Below, piece after piece: positions 47,886 through 61,693 of a stretch of 64,000 bases of DNA. The DNA comes from Janibacter melonis (GTDB lineage Bacteria; Actinomycetota; Actinomycetes; Actinomycetales; Dermatophilaceae): positions 247,449 through 311,448 of the forward strand of contig NZ_JAJBZM010000003.1 in the NCBI RefSeq assembly GCF_020567375.1, read 5' to 3'. The translations under genes were made by a program, and so were the position numbers. The first letter of the stretch is position 1; each line of letters begins with the position of its first letter. Under the pieces are notes generated by a model. It had not been told where the DNA came from. It did not search any database and saw only the letters and a list, made by a program, of their open reading frames with translations.

Positions 47886-48443
47886 CTAGTCGCCCTGGCG
47901 GGAGCGGTAGGCGGCGGCGGCGAGGCGGTTGCCGCAGCCCCCCTCGCAGTAGCGCTTCGAGCGGTTGCGCGAGAGGTCGACGACGACGTCGTCGCAGTCG
48001 TCGGCCGCGCAGATGCGCAGCCGGCCGAGCTCGTCGGCCCGGATGACGTCGACGAAGGCCATCGCCGCCTCGACCTGCATGCGGCGGGCGAGCGGCGCGT
48101 CGGGCGAGGTCGCGTGGATGTGGAAGCCGTAGCCGTCGTGGTCGACGAGCTGGGGGAGTGCCTGGCCGTCGCGCAGCAGCGCGTTGACGAGGTCGACGAC
48201 GCGCTCCGGGTCGTCGGCGGCCAGCCACACCTCGCGCAGCCGGGGCCGCAGCGCCCGCACCTGCTCGAGCTCGGCCTCGTCGCCCACCCGGCGCCCGGTC
48301 CAGCCCCAGTGCCCGAAGAAGTCCTCGAGCTGCGCGACGCTCGAGAGCGTGTCGCCGTCGGCGTCGGGGAAGGCCCCGACAGCGGTGTTGACCAGGGCCG
48401 CGGTACCGCGCAGCGCATCGTTGGTGTCATGACCAAAAGACAT
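47886..48443 (-). CDS. CGNR zinc-finger regulator
   Basis: A 185-residue protein with an N-terminal ABATE-like stress-responsive domain and a C-terminal CGNR zinc finger: RICAADDCDDVVVDLSRNRSKRYCEGGCGNRLAAAAYR. The two Cys pairs and the CGNR motif bind zinc and probably DNA. Genes of this type are commonly divergent from a transporter they regulate; here it diverges from an EamA exporter. The 80-base shared region contains an inverted repeat. A terminator and an octamer follow the stop. Confidence 0.9.
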   Translation of the reverse strand: MSFGHDTNDALRGTAALVNTAVGAFPDADGDTLSSVAQLEDFFGHWGWTGRRVGDEAELEQVRALRPRLREVWLAADDPERVVDLVNALLRDGQALPQLVDHDGYGFHIHATSPDAPLARRMQVEAAMAFVDVIRADELGRLRICAADDCDDVVVDLSRNRSKRYCEGGCGNRLAAAAYRSRQGD

Positions 48444-48470
48444 CTTGACTCCTGACGTCGGGGGCGCATA

Positions 48471-48505
48471 TCGTCATCACCATCAGTCTATGTCACTCAT
48501 GACGA
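48471..48505. promoter_or_regulatory. Inverted repeat between CGNR and EamA genes
   Basis: TCGTCAT (48471) and ATGACGA (48499) are exact complements 21 bases apart, in the divergent promoter region. Related TGTCATGA and TGTCACTCATGA sequences lie nearby. A candidate operator for the CGNR protein; no consensus is known to me. Confidence 0.4.
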
Positions 48506-48523
48506 CCACTCGAGGAGGTCCAC

Positions 48524-49546
48524 GTGACCCAGCGCTCCACCCCCTTCGTCGCCGGTCTCGCGGTGGCCCTCTTCTCGGCGGCGACCTTCGGCTCGTCGGG
48601 CACCTTCGGCGCCTCGCTCATGCAGGCCGGCTGGACGCCCGGGGCGATCGTCACCGCGCGCATCACCGGCGCGGCGCTGCTCATGCTCGTGCCGGCTCTC
48701 GTGGCCCTGCGCGGCCGCTGGGCTCTGCTGCGCCGCAACCTGCCCAAGGTCGCCGCGTACGGCGTCGTCGCCGTCGCCGGCTGCCAGCTCGCCTACTTCA
48801 ACGCCGTCGACCACCTGTCGGTCGGCGTCGCGCTCCTGCTCGAGTACCTCGCGCCCGTCCTCATCGTCGGCTGGATGTGGCTGCGCCACGGCCGCCGCCC
48901 GAGCCGGCTGACCGTCGTCGGTGTCGCCGCCGCGGTACTCGGTCTCGTGCTCGTCCTCGACGTCTTCTCCGGGGCCCGGGTCGACCTCGTCGGCGTCATG
49001 TGGGGCCTGCTCGCCGCCGTCGGGCTCGTCGTCTTCTTCCTCCTCTCCTCCGACGAGGAGGACGCGCTGCCCCCGATGACCTACGCCGGTGCCGGGCTCT
49101 TCATCGGTGCGCTGAGCCTGGGGGCCGCGGCCCTCGTCGGCGTGCTGCCGCTCGCCGCCCCGACCGGCCGGGTCGATCTCGCCGGCTGGTCGGCCCCGTG
49201 GTGGGTCGCCATCGCCGAGCTCGCCGTGGTCGCCGGCGCGGTCGCCTACGTCAGCGGCATCGCCGCCGCCCGGATGCTCGGGGCGACGATCGCCTCCTTC
49301 GTCGGCCTCAGCGAGGTGCTCTTCGCCATCGTCTTCGCCTGGGTGCTCGTCGGCCAGGCCATGGCGCCGATCCAGGTCCTCGGCGGTCTGGCCATCCTCG
49401 TCGGGGTCGCCGCGGTCAAGCTCGGCGAGGGAGAGCCGCTGGCTCCCGCGAGCGAGGCCGGTGCGACCGACGTCGCCCTGAGCGAGGCCGACGAGACGGC
49501 GCAGGACCACCCGGCCGGTTTTGGCCCCTCCGCGCAGGTCCACTAG
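48524..49546 (+). CDS. EamA family transporter
   Basis: A drug/metabolite transporter of 340 residues with about ten hydrophobic segments in two EamA repeats (about 10-150 and 165-295). ATFGSSGTFGASLMQAGWTPG and YFNAVDHLSVGVALLLEYLAPVLIVGWM in the first, and GLSEVLFAIVFAWVLVGQAMAPIQVLGGLAILVGV in the second, are typical. A 40-residue acidic tail ends the protein. The GTG start has an AGGAGG ribosome site. It probably exports an amino acid or metabolite; the substrate is unknown. It is divergent from its likely CGNR regulator. Confidence 0.88.
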   Translation: MTQRSTPFVAGLAVALFSAATFGSSGTFGASLMQAGWTPGAIVTARITGAALLMLVPALVALRGRWALLRRNLPKVAAYGVVAVAGCQLAYFNAVDHLSVGVALLLEYLAPVLIVGWMWLRHGRRPSRLTVVGVAAAVLGLVLVLDVFSGARVDLVGVMWGLLAAVGLVVFFLLSSDEEDALPPMTYAGAGLFIGALSLGAAALVGVLPLAAPTGRVDLAGWSAPWWVAIAELAVVAGAVAYVSGIAAARMLGATIASFVGLSEVLFAIVFAWVLVGQAMAPIQVLGGLAILVGVAAVKLGEGEPLAPASEAGATDVALSEADETAQDHPAGFGPSAQVH

Positions 49547-49549
49547 GAT
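49521..49549 (+). promoter_or_regulatory. Predicted promoter of rplY
   Basis: TTGGCC (49521) and TAGGAT (49544) are separated by 17 bases and lie in the last codons of the EamA gene. Transcription from here gives a leader of about 160 bases before rplY. Confidence 0.5.
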
Positions 49550-49673
49550 CACCGGGTTGCCTCGGCGAGGGACGTTGCACAGTCGCAGCGATCCGTGATC
49601 GACGCGGTGGACCTCCGTGTCCTGCTGCCGTCCGTGCTGCGCCCCACGTCGAGGCCCACCGCCCGATATGACG

Positions 49674-49693
49674 CGACCCGCTGACACGGGTCG
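49674..49693 (+). promoter_or_regulatory. Hairpin in the rplY leader
   Basis: CGACCCG pairs with CGGGTCG around a six-base loop CTGACA, ending nine bases before the GAAGGAG ribosome site of rplY. The 170-base gap is otherwise without an ORF or clear structure. A leader that binds L25 is possible but unproven. Confidence 0.4.
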
Positions 49694-49716
49694 TCCCCCA
49701 GCTGAAGGAGCCCCGC

Positions 49717-50421
49717 ATGTCCAGCGACGAGATCCGCATCGACGCCGAGATCCGCACCGAGTTCGGCAAGGGCGCGGCCCGCCGCATCCGCCGCGCCGAC
49801 AAGATCCCCGCCGTCATGTACGGCCACGGCGAGGAGCCCCGCCACATCACCCTCCCGGGTCACGACACGATGATGGCGCTGAAGTACAACGCCAACGCGC
49901 TGCTGACGATCGTCGTCGACGGCCAGCAGGAGTACGCCCTGGCCAAGGACGTGCAGCGCCACGTCCTCAAGCCGTGGATCGAGCACGTCGACCTCGTCGT
50001 CGTCAAGAAGGGCGAGAAGGTCACCGTCGAGGTCCCCGTGCACGTCGAGGGCGAGGCCGGTCCGGAGACCATCGTCACCGTCGACGCCCAGACCCTCGAG
50101 GTCGAGGCCGACGTCACGAGCATCCCCGAGTCGATCGTCGTCTCCGTCGAGGGCCTCGAGGCCGGCACCCAGGTCCTCGCCTCCGAGGTCGAGGTCCCCA
50201 AGGGCTCCACCCTCGTCACCGACCCCGAGACGCTCGTCGTCAACATCACCGAGCAGATCTCCGCCGAGGCCCTCGAGGCCGAGCTCGCCGAGGCCGAGGC
50301 CGAGGCCGGTGTCGAGCGCGACGAGTCCGAGGACGAGACCGAGGGCTCGCCGAGCGACAAGCAGCTCGCCGAGGGCGACGCCCCCATGGAGTCCCCCGAG
50401 GACGGCAACCCGGAGGCCTGA
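49717..50421 (+). CDS. rplY: Large ribosomal subunit protein bL25 (general stress protein Ctc)
   Basis: Binds 5S rRNA. It has 234 residues. The L25 domain is [28 protein letters not shown] at the start, the CTC-type beta domain follows to about residue 185, and a long acidic tail ([24 protein letters not shown]) ends the protein, as in many actinobacteria. A clear GAAGGAG ribosome site precedes the ATG. It lies between prs and pth as in Rv1017c-Rv1014c, with an extra CGNR/EamA pair inserted here. A terminator follows. Confidence 0.95.
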   Translation: MSSDEIRIDAEIRTEFGKGAARRIRRADKIPAVMYGHGEEPRHITLPGHDTMMALKYNANALLTIVVDGQQEYALAKDVQRHVLKPWIEHVDLVVVKKGEKVTVEVPVHVEGEAGPETIVTVDAQTLEVEADVTSIPESIVVSVEGLEAGTQVLASEVEVPKGSTLVTDPETLVVNITEQISAEALEAELAEAEAEAGVERDESEDETEGSPSDKQLAEGDAPMESPEDGNPEA

Positions 50422-50439
50422 TCCTCCGACACGCACCTC

Positions 50440-50485
50440 GACGACGGGGGAGCCGAGCCCGAGCGGGTTCGGCTCCCCCTTCGTC
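50440..50485 (+). terminator. Terminator after rplY
   Basis: A 21-base stem with one mismatch and one G-T pair and a four-base loop (GAGC) begins 18 bases after the rplY stop. The right arm contains the octamer complement, CCCCTTCG. Confidence 0.85.
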
Positions 50486-50506
50486 ATGTGTCTACGCTTG
50501 CGCCTC

Positions 50507-51106
50507 GTGAGCGAGCAGACGTGGCTGGTGGTCGGCCTGGGCAACCCCGGGGAGAAGTACGCGGGCAACCGCCACAACGTCGGCGCGATGGTCGTCGAGG
50601 AGCTGGCCCGGCGGGCGGGGACGAGCCTGCGGGCCCACAAGGCCGGGGCCCGCGCCGAGTCCACCCGCCTCGCGCCGCCCGGCGGCGGTCTCGGGCCGCG
50701 CGTCGTGCTCGGCGTGCCGACCGCGTACATGAACGTCTCCGGCGGCCCGACGAAGGCGCTCGCCAGCTTCTTCTCCGTCGACGTCGACCACCTCGTCGTC
50801 GTCCACGACGAGCTCGACATCCCCTTCGGAGAGGTGCGGCTCAAGCAGGGCGGCGGCGAAGGGGGCCACAACGGCCTGCGCTCGATCACGAGCTCCTTCG
50901 GGACGAAGGACTACCTGCGGGTGCGGGTGGGGATCGGCCGCCCGCCGGGCCGCATGGACCCGGCGAGCTTCGTCCTCAAGGACTTCTCGAGCACCGAGCG
51001 CCCCGAGCTGCCCTTCCTGCTCGACGACGCCGCCGACGCGGTCGAGCTGCTCGTGCACCGCGGGCTCACCGACGCCCAGCAGGTCGTCCACGCCCCGCGC
51101 CCCTGA
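50507..51106 (+). CDS. pth: Peptidyl-tRNA hydrolase
   Basis: Recycles peptidyl-tRNA dropped from stalled ribosomes. It has 199 residues from the GTG at 50507. [29 protein letters not shown] has the catalytic Asn and His, and [30 protein letters not shown] has the catalytic Asp. The length and C terminus are normal. TACGCT ends eight bases before the GTG, after the rplY terminator, so it probably has its own leaderless promoter. Confidence 0.95.
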   Translation: MSEQTWLVVGLGNPGEKYAGNRHNVGAMVVEELARRAGTSLRAHKAGARAESTRLAPPGGGLGPRVVLGVPTAYMNVSGGPTKALASFFSVDVDHLVVVHDELDIPFGEVRLKQGGGEGGHNGLRSITSSFGTKDYLRVRVGIGRPPGRMDPASFVLKDFSSTERPELPFLLDDAADAVELLVHRGLTDAQQVVHAPRP

Positions 51107-51142
51107 CCTCGTCCGCGACGGCAGGCCCGCAGCAGGGGTGGC

Positions 51143-51859
51143 TCAGGCGCCGCCCTTGAGCTGCTGGAGGCGGGCCTCGATCTCGGCGTCGTGCGAGTGG
51201 TCCTCGAGCTCGGCGAACTGGTCCTCGATGCTCGTCGACTGGGCCTCGGCGCGGCCGGCGACCATCGCCTCCTGGTGCTTGATCTTGTCCTCGAAGCGGG
51301 ACAGCTCGCTCGTGGGGTCCATGACGTCGATCGAGCGGATCGCGCCCTGCACCCGCTCCTGGGCCTCGGCCGAGCGGGCCCGCGCGACGAGCTGGTCGCG
51401 ACGGCCCTTGAGGTCCTCAAGCTTCGTGCGCATCTGGGTCAGCCCGCCCTTGAGCTGCTCGACCGTCGCGTTCTGCGCCTGGATGCGTGGCTCGGCCTCG
51501 GTGACCTCGCCCTCGAACTGGATCTGGCGCTGCAGGGCCACCCGGGCCAGCCCGTCGAACTTGTCGGCGCCGGCGGTGTCGCCCGCCCCGCGCAGCTGGT
51601 CGGCCTTGCTCGACGCGGCGCCGGCCTTGCGGCCCCACTCGGTGGCCGCGGCGCGGTCCTCCTCGAGGTCGGCCTCGGCCAGGCGCACCCCGGCGATGGT
51701 CTGCGCGACGGCCTCCTCGGCCTCGACGATCGAGTTCGTGTAGTCGCGCACGAGCTGGTCGAGCATCTTCTCGGGGTCCTCGGCCCGGTCGAGCATCGAG
51801 TTGATGTTCGCCTTCGCCAGCTGGGCGACGCGGCCGAGGAGGGTCTGCTTCTGGGTCAT
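51143..51859 (-). CDS. pspA: PspA/IM30 family protein
   Basis: A membrane-repair coiled-coil protein that coats damaged membrane. It has 238 residues, starting MTQKQTLLGRVAQLAKANI, with an amphipathic first helix. Long helices follow: MLDRAEDPEKMLDQLVRDYTNSIVEAEEAV, then EDRAAATEWGRKAGAASSKADQL and EGEVTEAEPRIQAQNATVEQLKG, as in ESCRT-III-like PspA. It converges on pth with 36 bases between. A TPM-domain gene lies 130 bases upstream on the same strand, suggesting a two-gene envelope unit. Confidence 0.93.
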   Translation of the reverse strand: MTQKQTLLGRVAQLAKANINSMLDRAEDPEKMLDQLVRDYTNSIVEAEEAVAQTIAGVRLAEADLEEDRAAATEWGRKAGAASSKADQLRGAGDTAGADKFDGLARVALQRQIQFEGEVTEAEPRIQAQNATVEQLKGGLTQMRTKLEDLKGRRDQLVARARSAEAQERVQGAIRSIDVMDPTSELSRFEDKIKHQEAMVAGRAEAQSTSIEDQFAELEDHSHDAEIEARLQQLKGGA

Positions 51860-51989
51860 CGTTGGCCTTCCTGTCTCGGCGCGGACGCGCCGGTGGTGGT
51901 GCTGCGGATGGGTGTGGTGCGCTCGAGGGGGTGGGTGGTCGCGGGCGTCCGGCGAAGGGGGTGCCGCGCCAGCGCGCCGGGGGAGCGGG

Positions 51990-54032
51990 TCAGAAGCGAC
52001 CACCCCCGCCGAAGCCGCCGCCTCCGCCGCCCCCACCGCCGAAACCTCCTCCGAAGCCGCCGGAGCTGCCGCCCCAGCCGCCCCCGCGGCTGCCGCCGCC
52101 GAAGCCCCCGGAGAGGATGCCGCCGAGGATGATCGAGGTGGGGTCGAGCCCGCGGCTGCCGCCCCCGAAGCCCCCGCCGTAGCCGCCCCGGCCGCCGCCG
52201 CGCCAGTCGTCGACGTCGCTCCGGGCGGTGGACAGGGCCCGCTCGCCGAGGCGCTCGGCCTGGCCGAGCAGGTCGTCCGCACGGTCGGCGTCCGTGGTGG
52301 TGGCCTGCTCTGCCTGCGCGAGGAGCTGGTAGGCCTGGTCGATGTCGGTTCGGGCCTCGACGGACACCGCGCCCCGGGTGCGCGAGATGGTCGCCTGGAT
52401 CGAGTCGAGCCGCGCGCGCACGGTCTGCGCCCGGCGAGCGACGAGGTCCGCGGCGCGCCGGCGCACCTCGTCGGCCTCGCGGTGCGGGGCGAGGGCGGCG
52501 TCGAGGTCGCGCTCGGCGCTCGTCAGCGCGCTGAGGGCGGCGAGGGGGTCGCCACCGGAGCGGGCGCGCACCCCGTCGTCGATCGCCGTGCGGGCCGCGG
52601 CGAGCGCGGTGGTCGTCAGCTGGTCGTGCGCGCCGAGGCGCTCGGCGTCGGCGACGTCGGAGGTGATCGAGGCGAGCGCCCGGTCGAGGTGCCCCGCCGC
52701 GTCGGCGAGCACGCCCTGCGCCCCGGAGACGGCGTCGAGGGCGGCCACCGCCTGCCCGAGGGCGTCCTCCGCCGCTCGGGCGGCAGCGACGGCGGCGGGT
52801 CGGTTGTCCCCCTCGGCGAGGTGCTCCCGCCCGGTGGCGACGAGCTCGCGGGCCGAGGCGACGAGGCCACGGGCCTGCTCGACGTCGTGCCCGACCGAGA
52901 CGAGGGCCTCGGGCGGGTGGGTGGCGCGCAGCCCGGCGAGCTCTTGCTCTGCGACGGGGATGCGCTGCTCGACCTCGCCGGCGCGCACGTCGAGGTCGGC
53001 GAGCACCTCGGGCACCCGCGACTGCAGGTCGCGCAGCCGGACGAACTCCTCCTCCTCGGCGTCGAGCCGGGCGTCCGCGTCGGCGGCCAGGGCGAGGATG
53101 CGCTCGTAGCCGGCGCGGGCGCGAGCGGGGTCGAGCGTGCCCTGACGCTGCGCGTCGTCGAGCTCGCGCTGCACGCCGAAGGCCTCGCTCGCCTGGGCCC
53201 GGGCCGCGGCGAGGGTCTGCTCGAAGCGCAGGGTGGCCTGGGTGCCGAACTGCGCCTGCGCGAAGGTCAGCTCCTCGGCCGAGGCGCGCAGGGCGTTGTC
53301 GAGGTCGACGAGCGCGGTCCCCGCCCGCGACCGGACCGACTCGAGCGGCTCGGCCTGCTCCGGCGGCGCGCCGACGCCCGGGCCGCCCGTGGCGCCGGTC
53401 CGCGAGCGGCGGCGGCTGAGCAGCAGCCCGCCCACGCCCGCGGCGCCCGCGATCCCGGCGAAGGGCAGCCAGCCCGGGATGCTGCTGCCGGTGAGGGCGT
53501 CGGCATACCCGTCGGCGGCCGCGACGACCGCCCCACCCCAGTCGTCCCGGCCGAGGGCCGGCTCGATGTCCTGCGAGCGGACCTGCTGGTCGTCGCTCTC
53601 GGACAGGCCCGACTCCTCGCTCGCCCACGTGCCGTAGCGCCGGTCCTCGACGGCCACGGCGAGCAGGACGTCGTCGCCGCCCATGCCCGAGCGCTCGTAG
53701 GTCTGCTGAGCCCAGGCCGAGCCCTCGGTGCCGTCGAAGGAGTCGACGTAGACGACGAAGAGCTGGATGCCCGCGTCACGGGCCCGCTGCAGGGCCTCTT
53801 CGTACTGGCCGAGGTCCCCGAGGACGCCGGCCTCGTCGGTGACCTGCTCGCGCAGGTCCATCGGCTCGGTCGTGGGGGCGGCGGGTGCGGCGCTCACGGG
53901 TGGGGGAGCGGCGGCGGCTGCGGCGCACGCCGGACCTGCCCCGAGGGCGATCATCACGGCGGCTGCGGCCGGCCAGCGGCGCACGCCGCCCGCCCCGCGC
54001 TCGGTCGTCCCTGTGCGTGCCCGGCACCCCAT
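51990..54032 (-). CDS. Secreted TPM-domain protein with coiled coil and Gly-rich tail
   Basis: A 680-residue envelope protein. The start at 54032 (MGCRARTGTT) leads into a signal peptide with an Ala-rich core. A TPM domain (about 60-170) contains TDEAGVLGDLGQYEEALQ and DDVLLAVAVEDRRYGTW. A membrane segment (WLPFAGIAGAAGVGGLLL) lies near 183-202. From about 220 to 595 it is Ala/Glu/Arg-rich coiled coil, and the last 65 residues are GGGFGGG-type repeats ending in GGRF. TPM domains often occur in membrane-associated proteins of PSII repair or stress response. It is upstream of pspA on the same strand, which hints at a shared membrane role; that is inference. Confidence 0.8.
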   Translation of the reverse strand: MGCRARTGTTERGAGGVRRWPAAAAVMIALGAGPACAAAAAAPPPVSAAPAAPTTEPMDLREQVTDEAGVLGDLGQYEEALQRARDAGIQLFVVYVDSFDGTEGSAWAQQTYERSGMGGDDVLLAVAVEDRRYGTWASEESGLSESDDQQVRSQDIEPALGRDDWGGAVVAAADGYADALTGSSIPGWLPFAGIAGAAGVGGLLLSRRRSRTGATGGPGVGAPPEQAEPLESVRSRAGTALVDLDNALRASAEELTFAQAQFGTQATLRFEQTLAAARAQASEAFGVQRELDDAQRQGTLDPARARAGYERILALAADADARLDAEEEEFVRLRDLQSRVPEVLADLDVRAGEVEQRIPVAEQELAGLRATHPPEALVSVGHDVEQARGLVASARELVATGREHLAEGDNRPAAVAAARAAEDALGQAVAALDAVSGAQGVLADAAGHLDRALASITSDVADAERLGAHDQLTTTALAAARTAIDDGVRARSGGDPLAALSALTSAERDLDAALAPHREADEVRRRAADLVARRAQTVRARLDSIQATISRTRGAVSVEARTDIDQAYQLLAQAEQATTTDADRADDLLGQAERLGERALSTARSDVDDWRGGGRGGYGGGFGGGSRGLDPTSIILGGILSGGFGGGSRGGGWGGSSGGFGGGFGGGGGGGGGFGGGGRF

Positions 54033-54096
54033 GCCCTGACCCTGCCACACCGCACGGGCGCTGCAGGGCCGGGCGTGCGGCAGACTGGACCCCGGT

Positions 54097-57725
<3,629 letters not shown>

Positions 57726-57729
<4 letters not shown>

Positions 57730-58328
57730 CCCGACGCCCCCGTCTCGCCCTCGCGCCCCTCGCGCTGGCCCTCGCCGTCGGCCTTGCCGGCTGCGGCTCC
57801 GAGCAGGTCGAGGAGGTCGGCCAGACCTGGCCGTCCGAGGCCGCCGCGACGGTGGACGACCACACGGTCACCGTCGGCGACGTCCAGGAGGCGACGAAGG
57901 GGACGAACGCCTTCATCCGCGAGCAGGGCGGTCAGCAGCAGCTGACGACGCGCGACGTGCTCTCGACGCTGATGTTCGCACCGCAGATCATCGAGGCGGC
58001 CCAGGGTGCCCAGGCGCAGGTGCCGACGAAGGCGACCGTCGAGCGCGTCCTGCGCGACCTCGGCATCGAGCCGTCGGCGGGCACCGTCGAGTTCATCCGG
58101 GCGCAGAGCGTGCGCGAGCAGCTGACCCCCGAGCAGTCGCAGCAGGTCGCGGAGCTGCTCGGCGACGCCGACGTCAGGGTCAACCCGCGCTACGGCACCT
58201 TCAGCGCCGACCAGGGCCTCACCCAGGGCTCGCCGGACTGGCTCGAGCCGCTGCCCGAGCAGGACGCCCAGCAGCAGGCACCGCAGCAGCAGGCGCCCGG
58301 GGCCCCCGAGCCCACGCCCGCTCCCTGA
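57726..58328 (+). CDS. SurA N-terminal-like lipoprotein
   Basis: A 200-residue lipoprotein. A GTG start overlaps the mfd stop (GTGA). The signal ends in lipobox GLAGC (Cys23). The mature part matches a SurA N-terminal segment (AATVDDHTVTVGDVQEATKG and RDVLSTLMFAPQIIEAA), but no peptidyl-prolyl isomerase domain follows. The C terminus is a Gln/Pro-rich tail. Probably an envelope chaperone-like protein or a remnant of one. The position between mfd and mazG is common in this group. Confidence 0.82.
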
Positions 58329-58330
58329 GC

Positions 58331-59119
58331 GTGACCGCCCGCGTCGTCCTCCTGGCGAGCAGCCCCCGGGTAGCCCCGGGCCTGCTCAGCCGTGATGCGT
58401 GGCGCTGCCTCGAGGGCGCGTCCTCGCGGTGGTGCCGCTCGGACGACGAGGCGCTCGCCGGCGCGGTGCGCTCGGCCGGTCTGCCCGTCGAGAGCGTCGA
58501 CGAAGGGGTGACCCCTCCCGTCCTCGCCCGCCGGCTCGTCGCGGCGACGCAGGGCGGGCGCGAGGTCGTCTGGGTCGGGTCGGCCGACGGCGACCCCGGG
58601 CTGTCCGACGCGCTCGCCTCAGAGCTGTCGGCGCTGGCTGACCCGCCGGAGATCGAGGTGCTCGTCGGGTCGTGGGACGTGCCGGGCGCGCGGCTGCTCG
58701 ACGCCGTCGTCGTCATGGACCGCCTGCGCAGCCCCGGCGGGTGCCCGTGGGACGCCGAGCAGACCCACGAGTCGCTCGTGCCGTACGCGCTCGAGGAGGC
58801 CGAGGAGGTCGCCGAGGCGGTCGCCGGCCTCGCCGACGGCAGCCACCGCTACGAGGACCTGCGCGACGAGCTCGGGGACCTCCTGCTCCAGGTGCTCTTC
58901 CACGCCCGGGTCGCGACCGAGGCCGAGCCGGGACCGACCGCGGCAGACGCCCCCTTCGACATCGACGACGTCGCCGCGACCCTCGTCGCGAAGATGGTCC
59001 GCCGTCACCCCCACGTCTTCGGCGACTCGACGGCGAGCACCCCCGCCGAGGTCGAGGAGCAGTGGGCGCAGATCAAGGCCCAGGAGCGCGCCGACCGCGC
59101 CGCCCGCCGCGAGGCCTAG
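58331..59119 (+). CDS. mazG: MazG nucleoside triphosphate pyrophosphohydrolase
   Basis: Hydrolyses non-canonical or excess NTPs. It has 262 residues with a GTG start. The first 110 residues are a weak, tetrapyrrole-methylase-like leader without a recognisable active site. The MazG domain is about 115-255: VVMDRLRSPGGCPWDAEQTHESLVPYALEEAEEVAEAV has the EExxE metal motif, and DELGDLLLQVLFHARVA follows with ExxD. MVRRHPHVFGD is the usual late motif. It starts two bases after the lipoprotein stop, so mfd, the lipoprotein and mazG form a transcription unit. Confidence 0.92.
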   Translation: MTARVVLLASSPRVAPGLLSRDAWRCLEGASSRWCRSDDEALAGAVRSAGLPVESVDEGVTPPVLARRLVAATQGGREVVWVGSADGDPGLSDALASELSALADPPEIEVLVGSWDVPGARLLDAVVVMDRLRSPGGCPWDAEQTHESLVPYALEEAEEVAEAVAGLADGSHRYEDLRDELGDLLLQVLFHARVATEAEPGPTAADAPFDIDDVAATLVAKMVRRHPHVFGDSTASTPAEVEEQWAQIKAQERADRAARREA

Positions 59120-60556
<1,437 letters not shown>

Positions 60557-60559
60557 CGC

Positions 60560-61111
60560 GTGGCTCGACCGACCGGTCGTCGTCCGGCGGGCTCCTCAGG
60601 GCCCGCCGGGCGCACCCCGCGCCCGACCCGCCCCCCTGGCCGCGGCCAGGGCGGGGCGGGCGCTCGTGCGTCCGGTCGTGGTCGCGCCACCTCGACCACC
60701 CAGGGCCCGCGGCGCCGCGTCGCCCTCACCCCGCGCCGATGGGTCGCGCTCGTCTCCGTGGGCTTCCTCATGACGATGATGCTGCTGCCCACGGCGAAGA
60801 GCTATCTCGACCAGCGCTCGCGGATGGACGCGCTCGAGACCCAGGTCGCCACCCAGGAGCGCGACGTCGCCGCGCTGCAGCGCCAGAAGGAGCTGTGGTC
60901 GACCGACGAGTACGTCGAGGCGCAGGCCCGTGAGCGGCTCAAGTTCGTCAAGGTCGGCGAGAAGTCGTACACCGTCATCGACGCCGACCCCGCCGCCAGC
61001 GACGTCGACCCGGAGACGGGCACCGCGACCGGCGAGGACCACGGTCCCTGGTACGAGCGCCTCGGCACCTCCGTCGAGGCGGCCGACGCACGCTCGGGGG
61101 CCGGCCGCTAG
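60560..61111 (+). CDS. Septum formation initiator, FtsB/DivIC-like
   Basis: A 183-residue bitopic membrane protein of the divisome. Residues 1-50 are Pro/Arg/Gly-rich and cytosolic. The TM segment (RWVALVSVGFLMTMMLLPTA) is at about 60-80, and the coiled coil (DQRSRMDALETQVATQERDVAALQRQKELW) follows. DEYVEAQARERLKFVKVGEKSYTVID is the typical family C-terminal block. GTG start, three bases after eno. It is the counterpart of Rv1024. Probably stabilises FtsQ-type division proteins. Confidence 0.88.
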   Translation: MARPTGRRPAGSSGPAGRTPRPTRPPGRGQGGAGARASGRGRATSTTQGPRRRVALTPRRWVALVSVGFLMTMMLLPTAKSYLDQRSRMDALETQVATQERDVAALQRQKELWSTDEYVEAQARERLKFVKVGEKSYTVIDADPAASDVDPETGTATGEDHGPWYERLGTSVEAADARSGAGR

Positions 61112-61693
61112 ATGGCGACCTACGACGAGCACGGCAACGACCTCGACCGCGTGACCCAGGCCGACCTCGACGCCGTGACCGCCCAGCTCGGGCGACAGGC
61201 GCGCGCGGTCGTCGAGATCGCGGCCCGCTGCCCCTGCGGCTGCCCCGCGGTCGTGCGCACGGCGCCCCGCCTGCCCGGCGGCACGCCCTTCCCGACGTCC
61301 TTCTACGCGACCTGCCCCCGGCTCACCGGCGCCATCTCGACGCTGGAGAGCCGGGGCGTCATGGCCCAGATGAGCGCCCGGCTGCTCGAGGACGAGGACT
61401 ACGCGGCCTCGTACCGGGCCGCCCACGAGGACTACCTCGCCCGCCGCGGCGAGCTCGGCGACGTGCCCGAGGTCGCCGGCATCTCCGCGGGCGGCATGCC
61501 GACTCGCGTGAAGTGCCTCCACGTCGTCGTCGCGCACTCGATGGCGGTGGGCGAAGGGGTGAACCTCCCCGGCGACGAGGCGCTGGCCATGCTGCCGCCG
61601 TGGTGGGAGAACGGCTGCTGCGGCGTCGTGCCGGGTGCCGCCGGGGTGACCGGCCCCGATGCCGCCGAGCACACCACCGAGGAGTCACGATGA
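61112..61693 (+). CDS. DUF501 protein
   Basis: A 193-residue cytosolic protein of unknown function, counterpart of Rv1025. The family block ARCPCGCPAVVRTAPRLPGGTPFPTSFYATCPRL near residues 40-75 has three Cys, and HVVVAHSMAVGEGVNLPGDEA and WENGCCG follow; the cysteines suggest zinc binding. It starts directly at the base after the previous stop, and its own stop overlaps the ppx start (ATGA), so the cluster is coupled. Confidence 0.9.
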   Translation: MATYDEHGNDLDRVTQADLDAVTAQLGRQARAVVEIAARCPCGCPAVVRTAPRLPGGTPFPTSFYATCPRLTGAISTLESRGVMAQMSARLLEDEDYAASYRAAHEDYLARRGELGDVPEVAGISAGGMPTRVKCLHVVVAHSMAVGEGVNLPGDEALAMLPPWWENGCCGVVPGAAGVTGPDAAEHTTEESR

